Made by a program: the position numbers and the translations under genes. This document shows, piece after piece, positions 47,531-56,764 of a stretch of DNA of 64,000 bases. Every line of letters begins with the position of its first letter. Positions within the stretch are counted from its first letter, which is position 1. The stretch is from VXPQ01 sp965117025 (GTDB lineage: Bacteria > Bacteroidota > Rhodothermia > Rhodothermales > VXPQ01). The notes under the pieces were generated by a model. It searched no databases. It was given only the letters and a program-made list of their open reading frames with translations, and was not told where the DNA came from. The stretch lies in the NCBI GenBank assembly GCA_965117025.1, contig OZ220746.1, positions 496,001-560,000 of the forward strand, written 5' to 3'.

Positions 47531-48235
47531 TCAGGATGACTGCTTCGCCGTTGCGCGCGCAATATATACCCGGATATTCGAAGCCTGGCTGGATTCGGGA
47601 TATTCCGCCTCGACCGCTTCGTACTGTTCGAGGGCATCCTCGTACCGCCCTGCCCGCTCGTAGAGTTGACCGGCATGCAGAAGATATTCCGGCGTTGTCA
47701 GTTCACTCTCGAAATGACGTGCAGCGCGTCGATACAAATCACCGGCGCGGGCATATTCCTCACGCTGTTCCCAGGCTGCCGCCTCACCTGCAATGGCGCC
47801 CGCGCCGATAAAGTCCGGCCCCTTGTCGAAATCCTCGAAATACGAAAGCGCCCGGTCGTATTCGCCCAGATTGAAAAGCGCATCCGCTGCATAGAATCGC
47901 GCAAGGTTGCCTGCGGGCGTACCACCGTACTTATCGGCGATTTCCAGCAAGCCCAGATCTTCCAGCGATCCATCCAGCGCCTGCTGGTACGATGCTTGCT
48001 CATACAGGGGCAGCACCTGGGCCAGGAGGACCTCCGCTTCGGAGCCCTGCTGACCCTGATAGAAAATATACCCGACAATAACGGCAGCAATCACGACAAG
48101 CGAGGCGGCCCCGCCGTACACCATCTTCCTGTTGGCGTCCACAAATCGCCACGCACGCGCATAGAAGGTGACAACCTTGTCCTCACGCAACTCATGTTTT
48201 CTGGAAATACTTCGGGGAGGTTTCGGGGCTGGCAT
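47531..48235 (-). CDS. Membrane-anchored TPR protein (YfgM-like)
   Basis: From the ATG at 48233-48235 the 234-residue protein has a basic N-terminus, one membrane helix (about 42-60), then TPR-like helical repeats (A-D-A-L-F-N-L-G-E-Y-D-R-A-L and E-D-A-L-E-Q-Y-E). YfgM/BamD-like TPR proteins act in envelope protein assembly. The upstream extension to 48403 has an unlikely composition and is not used. Read with the response regulator (8-base gap). Confidence 0.75.
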   Translation of the reverse strand: MPAPKPPRSISRKHELREDKVVTFYARAWRFVDANRKMVYGGAASLVVIAAVIVGYIFYQGQQGSEAEVLLAQVLPLYEQASYQQALDGSLEDLGLLEIADKYGGTPAGNLARFYAADALFNLGEYDRALSYFEDFDKGPDFIGAGAIAGEAAAWEQREEYARAGDLYRRAARHFESELTTPEYLLHAGQLYERAGRYEDALEQYEAVEAEYPESSQASNIRVYIARATAKQSS

Positions 48236-48597
48236 GGATTCGCGGGGTACGCGGAGTAAATTTCGGAAAATATTACGGGAATCCGCCGTATGGATTTCCC
48301 GGTACCCCGTCAGGCGCGATACCGGTAAAGTGTTCGCTTGCGGACTTCCATAATAATACGGAATGCGGCTTTTATGCGTATGTACGCACAGAGGGTCCAT
48401 CATTTCCCTTCAAAAGGATCGCTGATCCGGCAGTACGTCATTTTTAGACAAGATTTTCACCAAAATCCGGGAGTTGACATGGATCGAAGCCCGCCGGGGA
48501 CCGTTTACTGCACCGCCCGGCATGCGCCGGTCCTAACCCATTAACCCTGCATTGCCCCCTTGCCGGGCCCCCTTTTCAAAAATCGTATACAAACCTC
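48236..48597. other. Divergent intergenic region between the TPR gene and gap
   Basis: No gene is seen in these 362 bases. Near 48277-48302 an imperfect inverted repeat (GGGAATCC with GGATTTCCC) could form a hairpin in the TPR leader. Promoters for both genes must lie here, but no convincing -35/-10 pair could be picked. Confidence 0.4.
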
Positions 48598-49599
48598 ATG
48601 GCCATCAAGCTTGGAATCAACGGTTTCGGACGCATTGGAAGGCTCGTGTTTCGCGCGATCCTCGAACGTCGTCTTGAAGATATTCACATCGTCGGCATCA
48701 ATGACCTGACCAGTGCCGGCACCCTCGCGCACCTGCTGAAGTACGACTCGGTGCATGGCCGTTTTCCGGGCGATGTGCACGTCGAGGGGAATTCCCTCGT
48801 CGTGGATGGAAAAGTCTTCCCGGTTTTCTCGGAGCGGGATCCCGCCCAACTCCCCTGGGGCGACCTCGGAACGGAGGTGGTTGTGGAATCCACCGGGATT
48901 TTTCGCTCGGCGGAGCAGGCCGGAAAGCACATCGAAGCCGGCGCTTCGAAAGTGATCGTCTCGGCGCCTGCCAAGGGCGCGGTGGACGCCACGGTTGTGA
49001 TCGGAGTCAACGACGATACCTTGACCGGTGAAGAAAGGCTCCTGTCCAATGCCAGTTGCACCACGAACTGCCTCGCTCCGATGGTTAAGGTCCTCGATGA
49101 CCGGTTCGGCGTGAAGCGCGGCTTTATCACCACGGTACACGCCTACACATCGGACCAGGCGCTTGTGGACGGCCCGCATTCGGACCTGCGCCGTGCCCGC
49201 GCTGCAGCCCTCTCCATTGTACCCACCACGACCGGCGCCGCCAAGGCGGTGGGCCTTGTTCTGCCGCACTTGCAAGGAAAACTGGACGGAATGGCGCTCC
49301 GCGTACCGACGCCGGCAGGCTCCATTACGGATCTCACGGCCGAACTGGAACAGGAAGTTTCCACCGAAGAAGTCAACGCAGCATTCCGCGAAGCAGCAGC
49401 AAACGGCCTGAAGGGACTGCTCGAATACAGTGAGGAGCCGCTCGTATCGAACGATATTCTCCACAACCCGCACTCCTGTATCTTCGATGCACCGTGCACC
49501 ATGGCGAACGGCACCACCGTAAAAATCATCGGCTGGTACGACAACGAGTGGGGATATTCGTGCCGGGTAGCGGAACTCGTCCAAAAAATCGCCGGCTGA
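48598..49599 (+). CDS. gap: Glyceraldehyde-3-phosphate dehydrogenase
   Basis: Glycolytic enzyme forming 1,3-bisphosphoglycerate. G-I-N-G-F-G-R-I-G-R at the start binds NAD, and the active site S-N-A-S-C-T-T-N-C-L-A-P is near residue 153. The later H-A-Y-T-S-D-Q and W-Y-D-N-E-W-G-Y-S motifs are complete. Length 333 is usual. pgk starts 16 bases after the stop, forming the common gap-pgk operon. Confidence 0.98.
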   Translation: MAIKLGINGFGRIGRLVFRAILERRLEDIHIVGINDLTSAGTLAHLLKYDSVHGRFPGDVHVEGNSLVVDGKVFPVFSERDPAQLPWGDLGTEVVVESTGIFRSAEQAGKHIEAGASKVIVSAPAKGAVDATVVIGVNDDTLTGEERLLSNASCTTNCLAPMVKVLDDRFGVKRGFITTVHAYTSDQALVDGPHSDLRRARAAALSIVPTTTGAAKAVGLVLPHLQGKLDGMALRVPTPAGSITDLTAELEQEVSTEEVNAAFREAAANGLKGLLEYSEEPLVSNDILHNPHSCIFDAPCTMANGTTVKIIGWYDNEWGYSCRVAELVQKIAG

Positions 49600-49615
49600 C
49601 CGGAAGTACAGACGC

Positions 49616-50806
49616 ATGCGCAAACGGACCATCGAAAACATGAAGGTGCGTGGGCAGCGCGTGCTGGTGCGCGTTGACTTCAACGTACCGATCACAGATG
49701 GCGCCATCGGGGACGATACGCGCATCCGGGCCGCGTTGCCTACGATACGCACCATCCTTGCAGGCGGCGGAAAAGCTATTCTGATGAGCCATCTTGGCCG
49801 ACCGAAAGGTGGGCCCGATCCTGCGTTTACGCTACGCCCCGTCGCGAACCGCCTGCAGGAATTGCTGGACGCGCCCGTGCACTTTGTGGACCATGCCATG
49901 GGGCCGACAGGCCCGGCGAGCCGGCAGGCCATCGACGTGCTGAACGAAGGAGAAGTGCTCGTGCTCGAAAACACCCGATTCCATCCGGGAGAAACGAAGA
50001 ACGATCCTGATCTGGCGGGAGAACTGGCCGAATTCGCAGATCTGTATGTGAACGATGCATTCGGGACCTGCCACCGCGCCCATGCTTCGACGGAGGGTGT
50101 AGCGCACCGGGTTGAGGAAGCAGGCATGGGGTTACTCCTCGATAAAGAGATCGAATACCTGTCAAGATTGCTCGACAGCCCGGAGCCGCCGTATGTAGCC
50201 GTACTGGGCGGCGCAAAGGTATCTGACAAGATCGGTGTCATCCGGAACCTGCTGGACCGGGTCGATGCGCTGCTCATCGGCGGCGCAATGAGTTACACCT
50301 TTCTGAAAGCACTGGGACACGAAACAGGGGCATCGAGAGTGGAAGCGGATCGCCTCGACGATGCAAAAGCGCTGTACGAACAAGCCGGCGGCAAAATCAG
50401 GCTGCCGGTTGACCATGTGACGGCAGGCGCGTTCGACAACGAGGCTCCTCGACACATCGTTTCCGGCGCCATTCCCGAGGGGCAAATGGGCCTCGATATC
50501 GGCCCGGAAACGATCGGGGAATACGCTCGTGCAATCGGAGAAACGCGCACCATCGTGTGGAATGGCCCGATGGGGGTATTCGAAATGTCGAATTTCGCCG
50601 CAGGAACGTTCGCCGTGGCCAAAGCGCTTGCCGGAGCCACTGCGCACGGCGCCCTTACGGTGGTAGGTGGAGGGGATTCCGTAGCAGCAGTCTCTCAGGC
50701 GGGGTACGAAAAGCTTGTGAGCCATGTCTCGACGGGCGGCGGCGCCATGCTGGAGTTTCTGGAAGGCAAAATCCTGCCCGGCATTGCGGCACTGAGCGAC
50801 AGATAG
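49616..50806 (+). CDS. pgk: Phosphoglycerate kinase
   Basis: Catalyses 1,3-bisphosphoglycerate plus ADP to 3-phosphoglycerate plus ATP. Present are R-V-D-F-N-V-P near residue 19, S-H-L-G-R-P-K, the N-D-A-F-G-T-C-H-R-A-H-A-S-T segment, G-G-A-K-V-S-D-K and the C-terminal G-G-G-D-S nucleotide loop. Full length at 396 residues. Downstream of gap. Confidence 0.98.
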   Translation: MRKRTIENMKVRGQRVLVRVDFNVPITDGAIGDDTRIRAALPTIRTILAGGGKAILMSHLGRPKGGPDPAFTLRPVANRLQELLDAPVHFVDHAMGPTGPASRQAIDVLNEGEVLVLENTRFHPGETKNDPDLAGELAEFADLYVNDAFGTCHRAHASTEGVAHRVEEAGMGLLLDKEIEYLSRLLDSPEPPYVAVLGGAKVSDKIGVIRNLLDRVDALLIGGAMSYTFLKALGHETGASRVEADRLDDAKALYEQAGGKIRLPVDHVTAGAFDNEAPRHIVSGAIPEGQMGLDIGPETIGEYARAIGETRTIVWNGPMGVFEMSNFAAGTFAVAKALAGATAHGALTVVGGGDSVAAVSQAGYEKLVSHVSTGGGAMLEFLEGKILPGIAALSDR

Positions 50807-50954
50807 CTCACCGGCGCCCGGCTCTGCGTTCATTGGAAAATACAGTCTCACGGCGCCCGTCTCCTTGGCGGGCCCCGCAAGCGATGGCGACATCCCCCTG
50901 TCTCCCGCTGTCGCCTCTACCACATTATCTGCTTACCTCATACCAAATACGATC

Positions 50955-51842
50955 ATGATTTACGAATCCGTCGATCAGATCGACTTTACGGTCAGCGATT
51001 GTCCGACGATGCCCCTGCAGGGGCGTGTTGCCATAACAACGCCGGTGCACTATGATGTGCAATACGTGATCAACCCGCATATGGCGGACCATGTGGGAAA
51101 CGTGGACCACGCCAGGGCGCTACGCCAATGGGAAACGCTGCGGGATACCTACCGGGTGCTTGGTATGGAAGTGCACAGCGCAGAAGGGGCAGAGGGGCTG
51201 TACGACATGGTCTTTGCGGCCAATGCCGCAGCGGCGTTCCTGTCCCCGGACGGAAAATCGCCGGGGGTCATTATGAGCCGTATGGCAACACCGCCCCGAT
51301 ACGGCGAAAGCGTACACTACGAGCGGTTTTTTCGCGAACTGGGGTATGACGTGCTGCATCTCCCCGAGGGACTTGCCTTCGAAGGAAGCGCAGACGCCAT
51401 CTGGCATCCCGGCAGACGTCTGGTTTGGGGGGGATACGGCCAGCGCACGGACCGGGCTACCCATGATGCCATTTCGTCCATGCTGGATGTGCCTGTCATC
51501 CCGATACAGCTCGACGACGAAGCCTTTTACCATCTTGACACGTGCCTCTGCGCGCTGGACGAACACACGGCGCTTATCTGCCCGGCCGTGCTTCGTTCCG
51601 AAGACATATCCATGATCCGCCGGCTCTTCGAACGTATCATTGAAGTCCCGGAAACCGAAGCCCGCGAACGGCTGGCGTGTAACGCACATTGCCCGGACGG
51701 ACGGCACGTGCTGCTCCAGAAAGGGTGTCCGCATACCACGCAGAGATTGCGGGATGCAGGGTTCGAGCCGGTTGAAATCGACACCGGAGAATTTCTGAAG
51801 GCCGGCGCCTCGGTGTATTGCATGAAGTTAACCATCTGGTAA
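50955..51842 (+). CDS. DDAH/arginine deiminase-like amidinohydrolase
   Basis: The 295-residue protein belongs to the guanidino-group modifying enzymes. Visible are L-A-F-E-G-S-A-D-A (substrate/active-site acid), F-Y-H-L-D-T-C (catalytic His) and a C-terminal G-A-S-V-Y-C-M-K-L with the nucleophilic Cys. These fit dimethylargininase or related hydrolases. The ATG at 50955 is used; an upstream in-frame ATG at 50865 would add thirty residues with no conserved content. The glycosyltransferase gene starts one base after the stop. Substrate unknown. Confidence 0.83.
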   Translation: MIYESVDQIDFTVSDCPTMPLQGRVAITTPVHYDVQYVINPHMADHVGNVDHARALRQWETLRDTYRVLGMEVHSAEGAEGLYDMVFAANAAAAFLSPDGKSPGVIMSRMATPPRYGESVHYERFFRELGYDVLHLPEGLAFEGSADAIWHPGRRLVWGGYGQRTDRATHDAISSMLDVPVIPIQLDDEAFYHLDTCLCALDEHTALICPAVLRSEDISMIRRLFERIIEVPETEARERLACNAHCPDGRHVLLQKGCPHTTQRLRDAGFEPVEIDTGEFLKAGASVYCMKLTIW

Positions 51843-51843
51843 G

Positions 51844-52539
51844 GTGGAACCGCTCATCTCCGTGATCATTCCCGCACTGAATGAAGCAGCGGGTATCGAA
51901 AACACCTTACGGGCCGTAAGCAGGCAGACGCCGAGGCATGAAATCATTGTCGCGGACGGCGGTTCTCTCGACGAAACAGCGGCTATTGCCAGCCGGTACG
52001 GACGAGTCGTCCAGGCGCCGCGCGGACGATCCAGACAAATGAATGCGGGAGCTGCGCAAGCCAGAGGAGATATCCTGCTTTTCCTGCATGCCGACACGAC
52101 CCTGCCCCCCGACGGCCTCGAAAAGGTGCGAAGCACATTATCCGACCCTGCATTCGCAGCGGGCGCCTTCCGGCTCCGATTCGACCGCAATACCCCCCTT
52201 CTTCGTTTTTACAGTTGGTTCACCCACTTGCATGCACCGCTGATCTGTTTCGGGGACCGGGGCTGCTTCGTTCGACGTTCCGTATTCGAGGAATTGGGCG
52301 GCTATCCGGATCTTCCCATTTTCGAGGACATCGAACTCGTACGCAAACTTCACGAACGCGGCGGCTTCGTCTTTCTGAAAAAATGCGTAATCTCCTCGGC
52401 GCGCCGCTTTCGGGAACGCGGGCCTTTTCTGCAACAACTCTGCAACGCCTACCTGTGGATCCGGTACGCGATCGGTGCGGACCCGAAAACCCTTGCAAGC
52501 AGATATCCGTATGGAAAACAAGGAGCCCGCACAGGATAA
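51844..52539 (+). CDS. Family 2 glycosyltransferase (TIGR04283-like)
   Basis: The 231-residue protein has a GT-A fold start (I-S-V-I-I-P-A-L-N-E-A), A-D-G-G-S-L-D-E-T, then R-S-R-Q-M-N-A-G-A and L-F-L-H-A-D-T. This pattern is that of the small glycosyltransferases linked to arsenosugar-like pathways in TIGR04283. GTG start directly after the DDAH-like gene, so probably co-translated. No arsenic gene is seen around. Acceptor unknown. Confidence 0.85.
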   Translation: MEPLISVIIPALNEAAGIENTLRAVSRQTPRHEIIVADGGSLDETAAIASRYGRVVQAPRGRSRQMNAGAAQARGDILLFLHADTTLPPDGLEKVRSTLSDPAFAAGAFRLRFDRNTPLLRFYSWFTHLHAPLICFGDRGCFVRRSVFEELGGYPDLPIFEDIELVRKLHERGGFVFLKKCVISSARRFRERGPFLQQLCNAYLWIRYAIGADPKTLASRYPYGKQGARTG

Positions 52540-52803
52540 CCACCGGTCTTTACTGAAACCCTCCTGCTCATTTTCAACACCGGAGATCCCTCATGGAACA
52601 GAAGCACATGCGCAGGGTAGGGGTACGAAGTAGCCAGGGTTTGCATTACGACCGGTAATTCTGCAGGGCGCCCTCCATGCAGAGACGGTTCCAAACGATG
52701 AAAACCTGAAGCTCTTTTTGTCCCGGGGTTTTCCGTCAACAACTTAATAATCCCCTAAACTGGTGTAACGTCCAACACATTTTCGCCAAGAGGTCGGCCG
52801 CTC
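52540..52803. other. Intergenic region upstream of thiC
   Basis: 264 bases without a convincing gene. A TPP riboswitch (C-T-G-A-G-A and conserved A-A-C-C-T-G-A type blocks) was looked for by eye and not found. A ribosome site AAGAGGT lies nine bases before the thiC ATG. Confidence 0.5.
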
Positions 52804-54687
52804 ATGGGTTCTGCTCGGAAAAAAGAAAAAATACCTGCGCAATCCGCCATCACGAGAGATCCTTTCCCGAATTCGAAAAAAATATTCGTGGACGGGAAGA
52901 TCCACGATATAAAGGTCGCGATGAGGGAGGTCGAAACCGAGGATACAATTTCTGAAGGCGTCGGGGCGGAAAAGTTCAGGATAACCCTTTATGATACCAG
53001 TGGCCCCTACACTGATCCTGAAGCCGATATCGACGTGCACAAAGGACTTCCGCCGCTTCGCTCAACGTGGATAAAGGAGCGGGGAGATGTCCTGGAACTG
53101 CCCGATTTTTCCTCGGAATTCGCACGGAAAAGGCTCGAGAGAACAAACGGGATAACCTTCGGAAATACCCGGAAACCCCTTCGTGCCGCCCCCTCGTGCA
53201 ATGTAACGCAGATGCACTATGCTAAAAAGGGCGTCGTAACTCCTGAAATGGAGTACATAGCCATACGGGAAAATCAGCGGATCGACGAACTCAGGGAGAA
53301 CTATTACGGGCAGCCTGGACATTATCATGAAGGGATAGATTTCAACGCTCGTATCCAGCCCTCCCACATCACTCCTGAATTTGTACGAGAAGAAGTCGCC
53401 GCGGGGCGCGCCATCATTCCGAATAACATAAATCACCCTGAAAGCGAGCCCATGATAATAGGGCGGAACTTTCTCGTGAAAATAAATGCGAACATCGGAA
53501 ATTCTGCAGTTACCTCAAGCATTGAAGAGGAAGTGGAAAAAGCGGTCTGGGCATGTCGATGGGGAGCCGACACCATCATGGACCTGTCGACGGGAGATAA
53601 TATCCATGAAACCAGAGAGTGGATCATAAGAAATTCCCCGGTTCCGATAGGAACGGTTCCCATATACCAGGCTCTTGAAAAAGTGAATGGAAAACCGGAA
53701 GAGCTTACATGGGAAATTTACAGAGATACCCTGATAGAGCAGGCTGAGCAAGGGGTTGACTATTTCACCATACACGCGGGGGTTCTTCTTCGCTACATAC
53801 CGCTTACGGCCAACAGGGTTACGGGAATCGTTTCAAGGGGTGGCTCCATCATGGCGAAGTGGTGTCTTGCGCACCACAAGGAAAGCTTTTTGTACACGGA
53901 GTTTGAAGAAATATGCGAGATAATGAAGGCGTATGACATAGCCTTTTCGCTGGGTGACGGTCTCCGGCCGGGGTCCATAGCCGACGCGAACGACGACGCC
54001 CAGTTCGCCGAGCTGGACACCCTCGGAGAACTTACGCAGATAGCCTGGAAGCATGACGTTCAGGTCATGATAGAAGGTCCGGGACACATCCCCATGCAGA
54101 TGATCCGGGAGAACATGACCAGACAGCTGGAGACATGCGGGGAAGCTCCGTTCTATACCCTGGGGCCGCTTACGACTGATATAGCCCCCGGTTATGACCA
54201 CATAACTTCCGCCATAGGAGCAGCGATGATAGGATGGTACGGAACCGCCATGCTCTGTTACGTAACGCCCAAGGAACACCTGGGGCTTCCCAATAAAAAA
54301 GACGTTAAGGACGGGGTCATAACCTACAAGATCGCTGCCCATGCGGCGGATCTGGCGAAGGGCCATCCCACGGCGCAACTTCGGGACAATGTGCTTAGCA
54401 AGGCAAGGTTCGAGTTCCGATGGAACGATCAGTTCAATCTTTCGCTGGACCCGGATACGGCCCGTGATTTTCATGACGAGACCCTTCCGGCCGAGGGGGC
54501 AAAGGTCGCCCATTTCTGTTCCATGTGCGGTCCGAAATTCTGCTCCATGAAAATCACGCAGGATATACGGAAGTATGCTCAGGAACACGGTCTTTCCGAA
54601 ACGGATGCTGTGCAGAAAGGGCTGGATTCCAAGGCCAGAGAGTTTGTGGAAAAAGGAAAAGAGATATATGTCGAGCAGTTGGATTAG
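52804..54687 (+). CDS. thiC: Phosphomethylpyrimidine synthase
   Basis: ThiC makes the pyrimidine part of thiamine from aminoimidazole ribotide by a radical SAM reaction. The 627-residue protein has an N-terminal domain, the E-M-E-Y-I-A-I-R-E-N region, and the C-terminal cluster motif C-S-M-C-G-P-K-F-C. Full length. Its codons differ from the neighbours: Ile is often ATA and Arg often AGG or AGA, whereas gap and pgk use mostly ATC/ATT and CGC/CGG. No other thiamine gene is beside it. This points to acquisition by transfer. Confidence 0.95.
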   Translation: MGSARKKEKIPAQSAITRDPFPNSKKIFVDGKIHDIKVAMREVETEDTISEGVGAEKFRITLYDTSGPYTDPEADIDVHKGLPPLRSTWIKERGDVLELPDFSSEFARKRLERTNGITFGNTRKPLRAAPSCNVTQMHYAKKGVVTPEMEYIAIRENQRIDELRENYYGQPGHYHEGIDFNARIQPSHITPEFVREEVAAGRAIIPNNINHPESEPMIIGRNFLVKINANIGNSAVTSSIEEEVEKAVWACRWGADTIMDLSTGDNIHETREWIIRNSPVPIGTVPIYQALEKVNGKPEELTWEIYRDTLIEQAEQGVDYFTIHAGVLLRYIPLTANRVTGIVSRGGSIMAKWCLAHHKESFLYTEFEEICEIMKAYDIAFSLGDGLRPGSIADANDDAQFAELDTLGELTQIAWKHDVQVMIEGPGHIPMQMIRENMTRQLETCGEAPFYTLGPLTTDIAPGYDHITSAIGAAMIGWYGTAMLCYVTPKEHLGLPNKKDVKDGVITYKIAAHAADLAKGHPTAQLRDNVLSKARFEFRWNDQFNLSLDPDTARDFHDETLPAEGAKVAHFCSMCGPKFCSMKITQDIRKYAQEHGLSETDAVQKGLDSKAREFVEKGKEIYVEQLD

Positions 54688-54738
54688 ATTTAAGGATACC
54701 CCGACCGCCGTTTTACCTGATTCTTTCTATCGAAAGCC

Positions 54739-55746
54739 ATGGCTCATATCGTTCTGCGCCCGCGCTGGCAAGCCAGAGAAAACGACGTAACCTCTGAACA
54801 TGCCTACCGGAACCGGCGGCAATTCATTGAAGAACTGGGCCTGGGTGCCATCGGAATGGTAGCCCTCGGCACCATGGGATGCTCCATGACTTCGTTCGGG
54901 CCGCTGGACACCATCCCGGACAATGCACCGCGTGAAGGATATCCGGCCGCGCGCAATGAGGCATTCACCGTGCCGGAACGGGCGGTAACCGGACGCATCT
55001 TCGCCTCTTCCTACAACAATTTCTACGAATTCGACGGGGCCTCCAAGGAAATCTGGCCCCTTACGGAGCCCTATGAACCGTTTCCAATGACCATCCGGGT
55101 ACGCGGGCTCGTCGAAAAACGGCTCACATTCGATGTGGCGGAGTTGATCCGTACCATGGCACTCGAAGAACGCCTTTACCGCTTCCGGTGTGTCGAGGCC
55201 TGGGCCATGACAGTGCCATGGACAGGGTTCCCGCTCAGCAAACTCATCGAGCGGTGCAAACCGCTCTCCCGCGCGACCCATGTGCGCTTCGTATCGGTCA
55301 ACCGCCCAAACCAAATGGAGGGCATCAAAAAGCAGCACTGGTATCCCTGGCCGTATTACGAAGCCTTGCGCATGGACGAGGCGATGAACGAATTGGCTTT
55401 CGTGGTAACCGGAATGTACGGCGAGCCGCTCCCGAAACAGAACGGGTCTCCGTTGCGACTGGCTCTTCCCTGGAAATACGGCTACAAGGGACCGAAGGCT
55501 ATCGTACGTATCGAGTTTACGGATGAGCAGCCGGGAACCTTCTGGAACGACCTGCAGCCCCTGGAATACGGCTTTTTGTCGAACGTAAATCCGAACATCC
55601 CCCACCCGCGCTGGACCCAGGCCAGAGAAACCTTGCTGGAAACCGACGAACGTGTCCCCACGCAAATCTTCAATGGATACGACGAGTGGGTATCCGCTCT
55701 GTACCCGGACGAACCCCGTCAGCCCGGCAGACCCTTAGCGAGGTAA
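54739..55746 (+). CDS. msrP: Protein-methionine-sulfoxide reductase, molybdenum subunit
   Basis: MsrP (YedY) repairs oxidised Met in periplasmic proteins using molybdopterin. A Tat signal (R-N-R-R-Q-F-I-E then a hydrophobic run) lies at about 24-45. The Mo-ligand Cys is in R-F-R-C-V-E-A-W-A-M-T near 155, and S-V-N-R-P-N and P-W-K-Y-G-Y-K-G-P-K follow. No msrQ (heme membrane partner) is adjacent, which is unusual. It overlaps the convergent small membrane gene by 12 bases. Confidence 0.92.
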   Translation: MAHIVLRPRWQARENDVTSEHAYRNRRQFIEELGLGAIGMVALGTMGCSMTSFGPLDTIPDNAPREGYPAARNEAFTVPERAVTGRIFASSYNNFYEFDGASKEIWPLTEPYEPFPMTIRVRGLVEKRLTFDVAELIRTMALEERLYRFRCVEAWAMTVPWTGFPLSKLIERCKPLSRATHVRFVSVNRPNQMEGIKKQHWYPWPYYEALRMDEAMNELAFVVTGMYGEPLPKQNGSPLRLALPWKYGYKGPKAIVRIEFTDEQPGTFWNDLQPLEYGFLSNVNPNIPHPRWTQARETLLETDERVPTQIFNGYDEWVSALYPDEPRQPGRPLAR

Positions 55747-56217
55747 CCCGGAAGCTTCTGCCGGATCTCCCTTCTTGTGCAGGTATCGATTCCAGGCGTA
55801 CACGCCCCAGGAAAGCAGGATGCATCCAAAGAGGGCCATTCCGCCGTTTATACCGGCAAGACGCCACTGGGCACGACCGATCGCTGCGATCACCACTTCC
55901 CGCGATGAGTCTCCGGGCAGAAACACGTCCAGCGAATCGCTCCCCTCGAGCGACCGCACAAACGTAATGGGAAGCGGCAACATGTGCTCGGTATACGAGC
56001 CGTCCGCTCCCGGTACCCGGAGATGGGCCGACGCCATGGTGATATCCGCCCGGTCGGTGGTGGAGAGCGCCACCACGTCCGCTTTAACGACGGCGCCGGT
56101 CCGCACCGTTTCCCGGAGACTCATCGTCACCGCGGCCTGATTGACTGCCAGTAAAAAGAGCAACCCGGGAAACACCCACAACAGGCGGGCCACAAGCAAG
56201 GAAGCGCGAAGACGCAT
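55735..56217 (-). CDS. DUF3592-like two-helix membrane protein
   Basis: The 160-residue protein has membrane helices at about 8-27 and 125-145, with a beta-rich domain between them, the DUF3592 pattern. Function unknown. Its 3' end overlaps that of msrP on the other strand by 12 bases. Confidence 0.6.
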   Translation of the reverse strand: MRLRASLLVARLLWVFPGLLFLLAVNQAAVTMSLRETVRTGAVVKADVVALSTTDRADITMASAHLRVPGADGSYTEHMLPLPITFVRSLEGSDSLDVFLPGDSSREVVIAAIGRAQWRLAGINGGMALFGCILLSWGVYAWNRYLHKKGDPAEASGLPR

Positions 56218-56263
56218 AAAAAAGCGTGTGGGAAAACAGTGCCGACAAGCGGTCGACTGCCAG

Positions 56264-56764
56264 CTATTTGAGGAATAGATACGGCTTCCATGCCTCGTGC
56301 AATATCCCGATATAATCGCGGATGAACATCACGTGGCTGGGCCGGTACGGCTTGCGATCCAGCAGCATGGCGGCCTCTTCGGGTGTACGATCCCCCTTCT
56401 TGTTGTTGCACGGGGTACAAGCCGTTACAAGATTTTCCCAGGTATCCCGTCCATTTTTTGACCGAGGCGTCACATGATCCACGGTCAATTTCTCGCGGCA
56501 CCCGCAATACTGGCACCGGAATCGATCCCGCCGGAGAATGTTTTTTCTCGTAATCATGACCCGCTTGTACGGAACACGTACGTATGTCCTGAGCCGTACA
56601 ATACTGGGAAAGGGGTACCGGGTCGTCGGCGATCGAACGTAGCGATCCGGTACGGACTCGACGAGTTCGGCTTTTTGCAGAAAGACCAGCACCACGGCAC
56701 GCTCAACGCTGCATGTCGTCAATGCGCGGTAGTCGTTGTTTAGTACGAGTACGTGGCCATTCAT
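56264..56764 (-). CDS. HNH endonuclease-like protein
   Basis: The 166-residue protein begins with V-L-V-L-N-N-D-Y-R-A-L, typical of a widespread HNH family, and has the nuclease centre: C-Q-Y-C-G, V-D-H-V-T-P-R-S-K-N-G and N-N-K-K. The two C-x-x-C pairs (the second in C-T-P-C) likely bind a structural zinc. Role unknown, no restriction partner is seen. Its ATG overlaps the stop of the lipoprotein gene by four bases (ATGA). Confidence 0.88.
   Translation of the reverse strand: MNGHVLVLNNDYRALTTCSVERAVVLVFLQKAELVESVPDRYVRSPTTRYPFPSIVRLRTYVRVPYKRVMITRKNILRRDRFRCQYCGCREKLTVDHVTPRSKNGRDTWENLVTACTPCNNKKGDRTPEEAAMLLDRKPYRPSHVMFIRDYIGILHEAWKPYLFLK

Noticed and set aside
48541..50277. 578-codon open frame on the minus strand across gap and pgk
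   Set aside because: It lies antisense to two certain enzymes, has low-complexity Ser/Arg composition and no domain; it is a by-product of codon bias.
52449..52742. 97-codon minus-strand frame upstream of thiC
   Set aside because: It overlaps the glycosyltransferase end, has no recognisable start signal and no domain.
52540..52803. Possible TPP riboswitch before thiC
   Set aside because: The conserved blocks of the element could not be found by eye on either strand.
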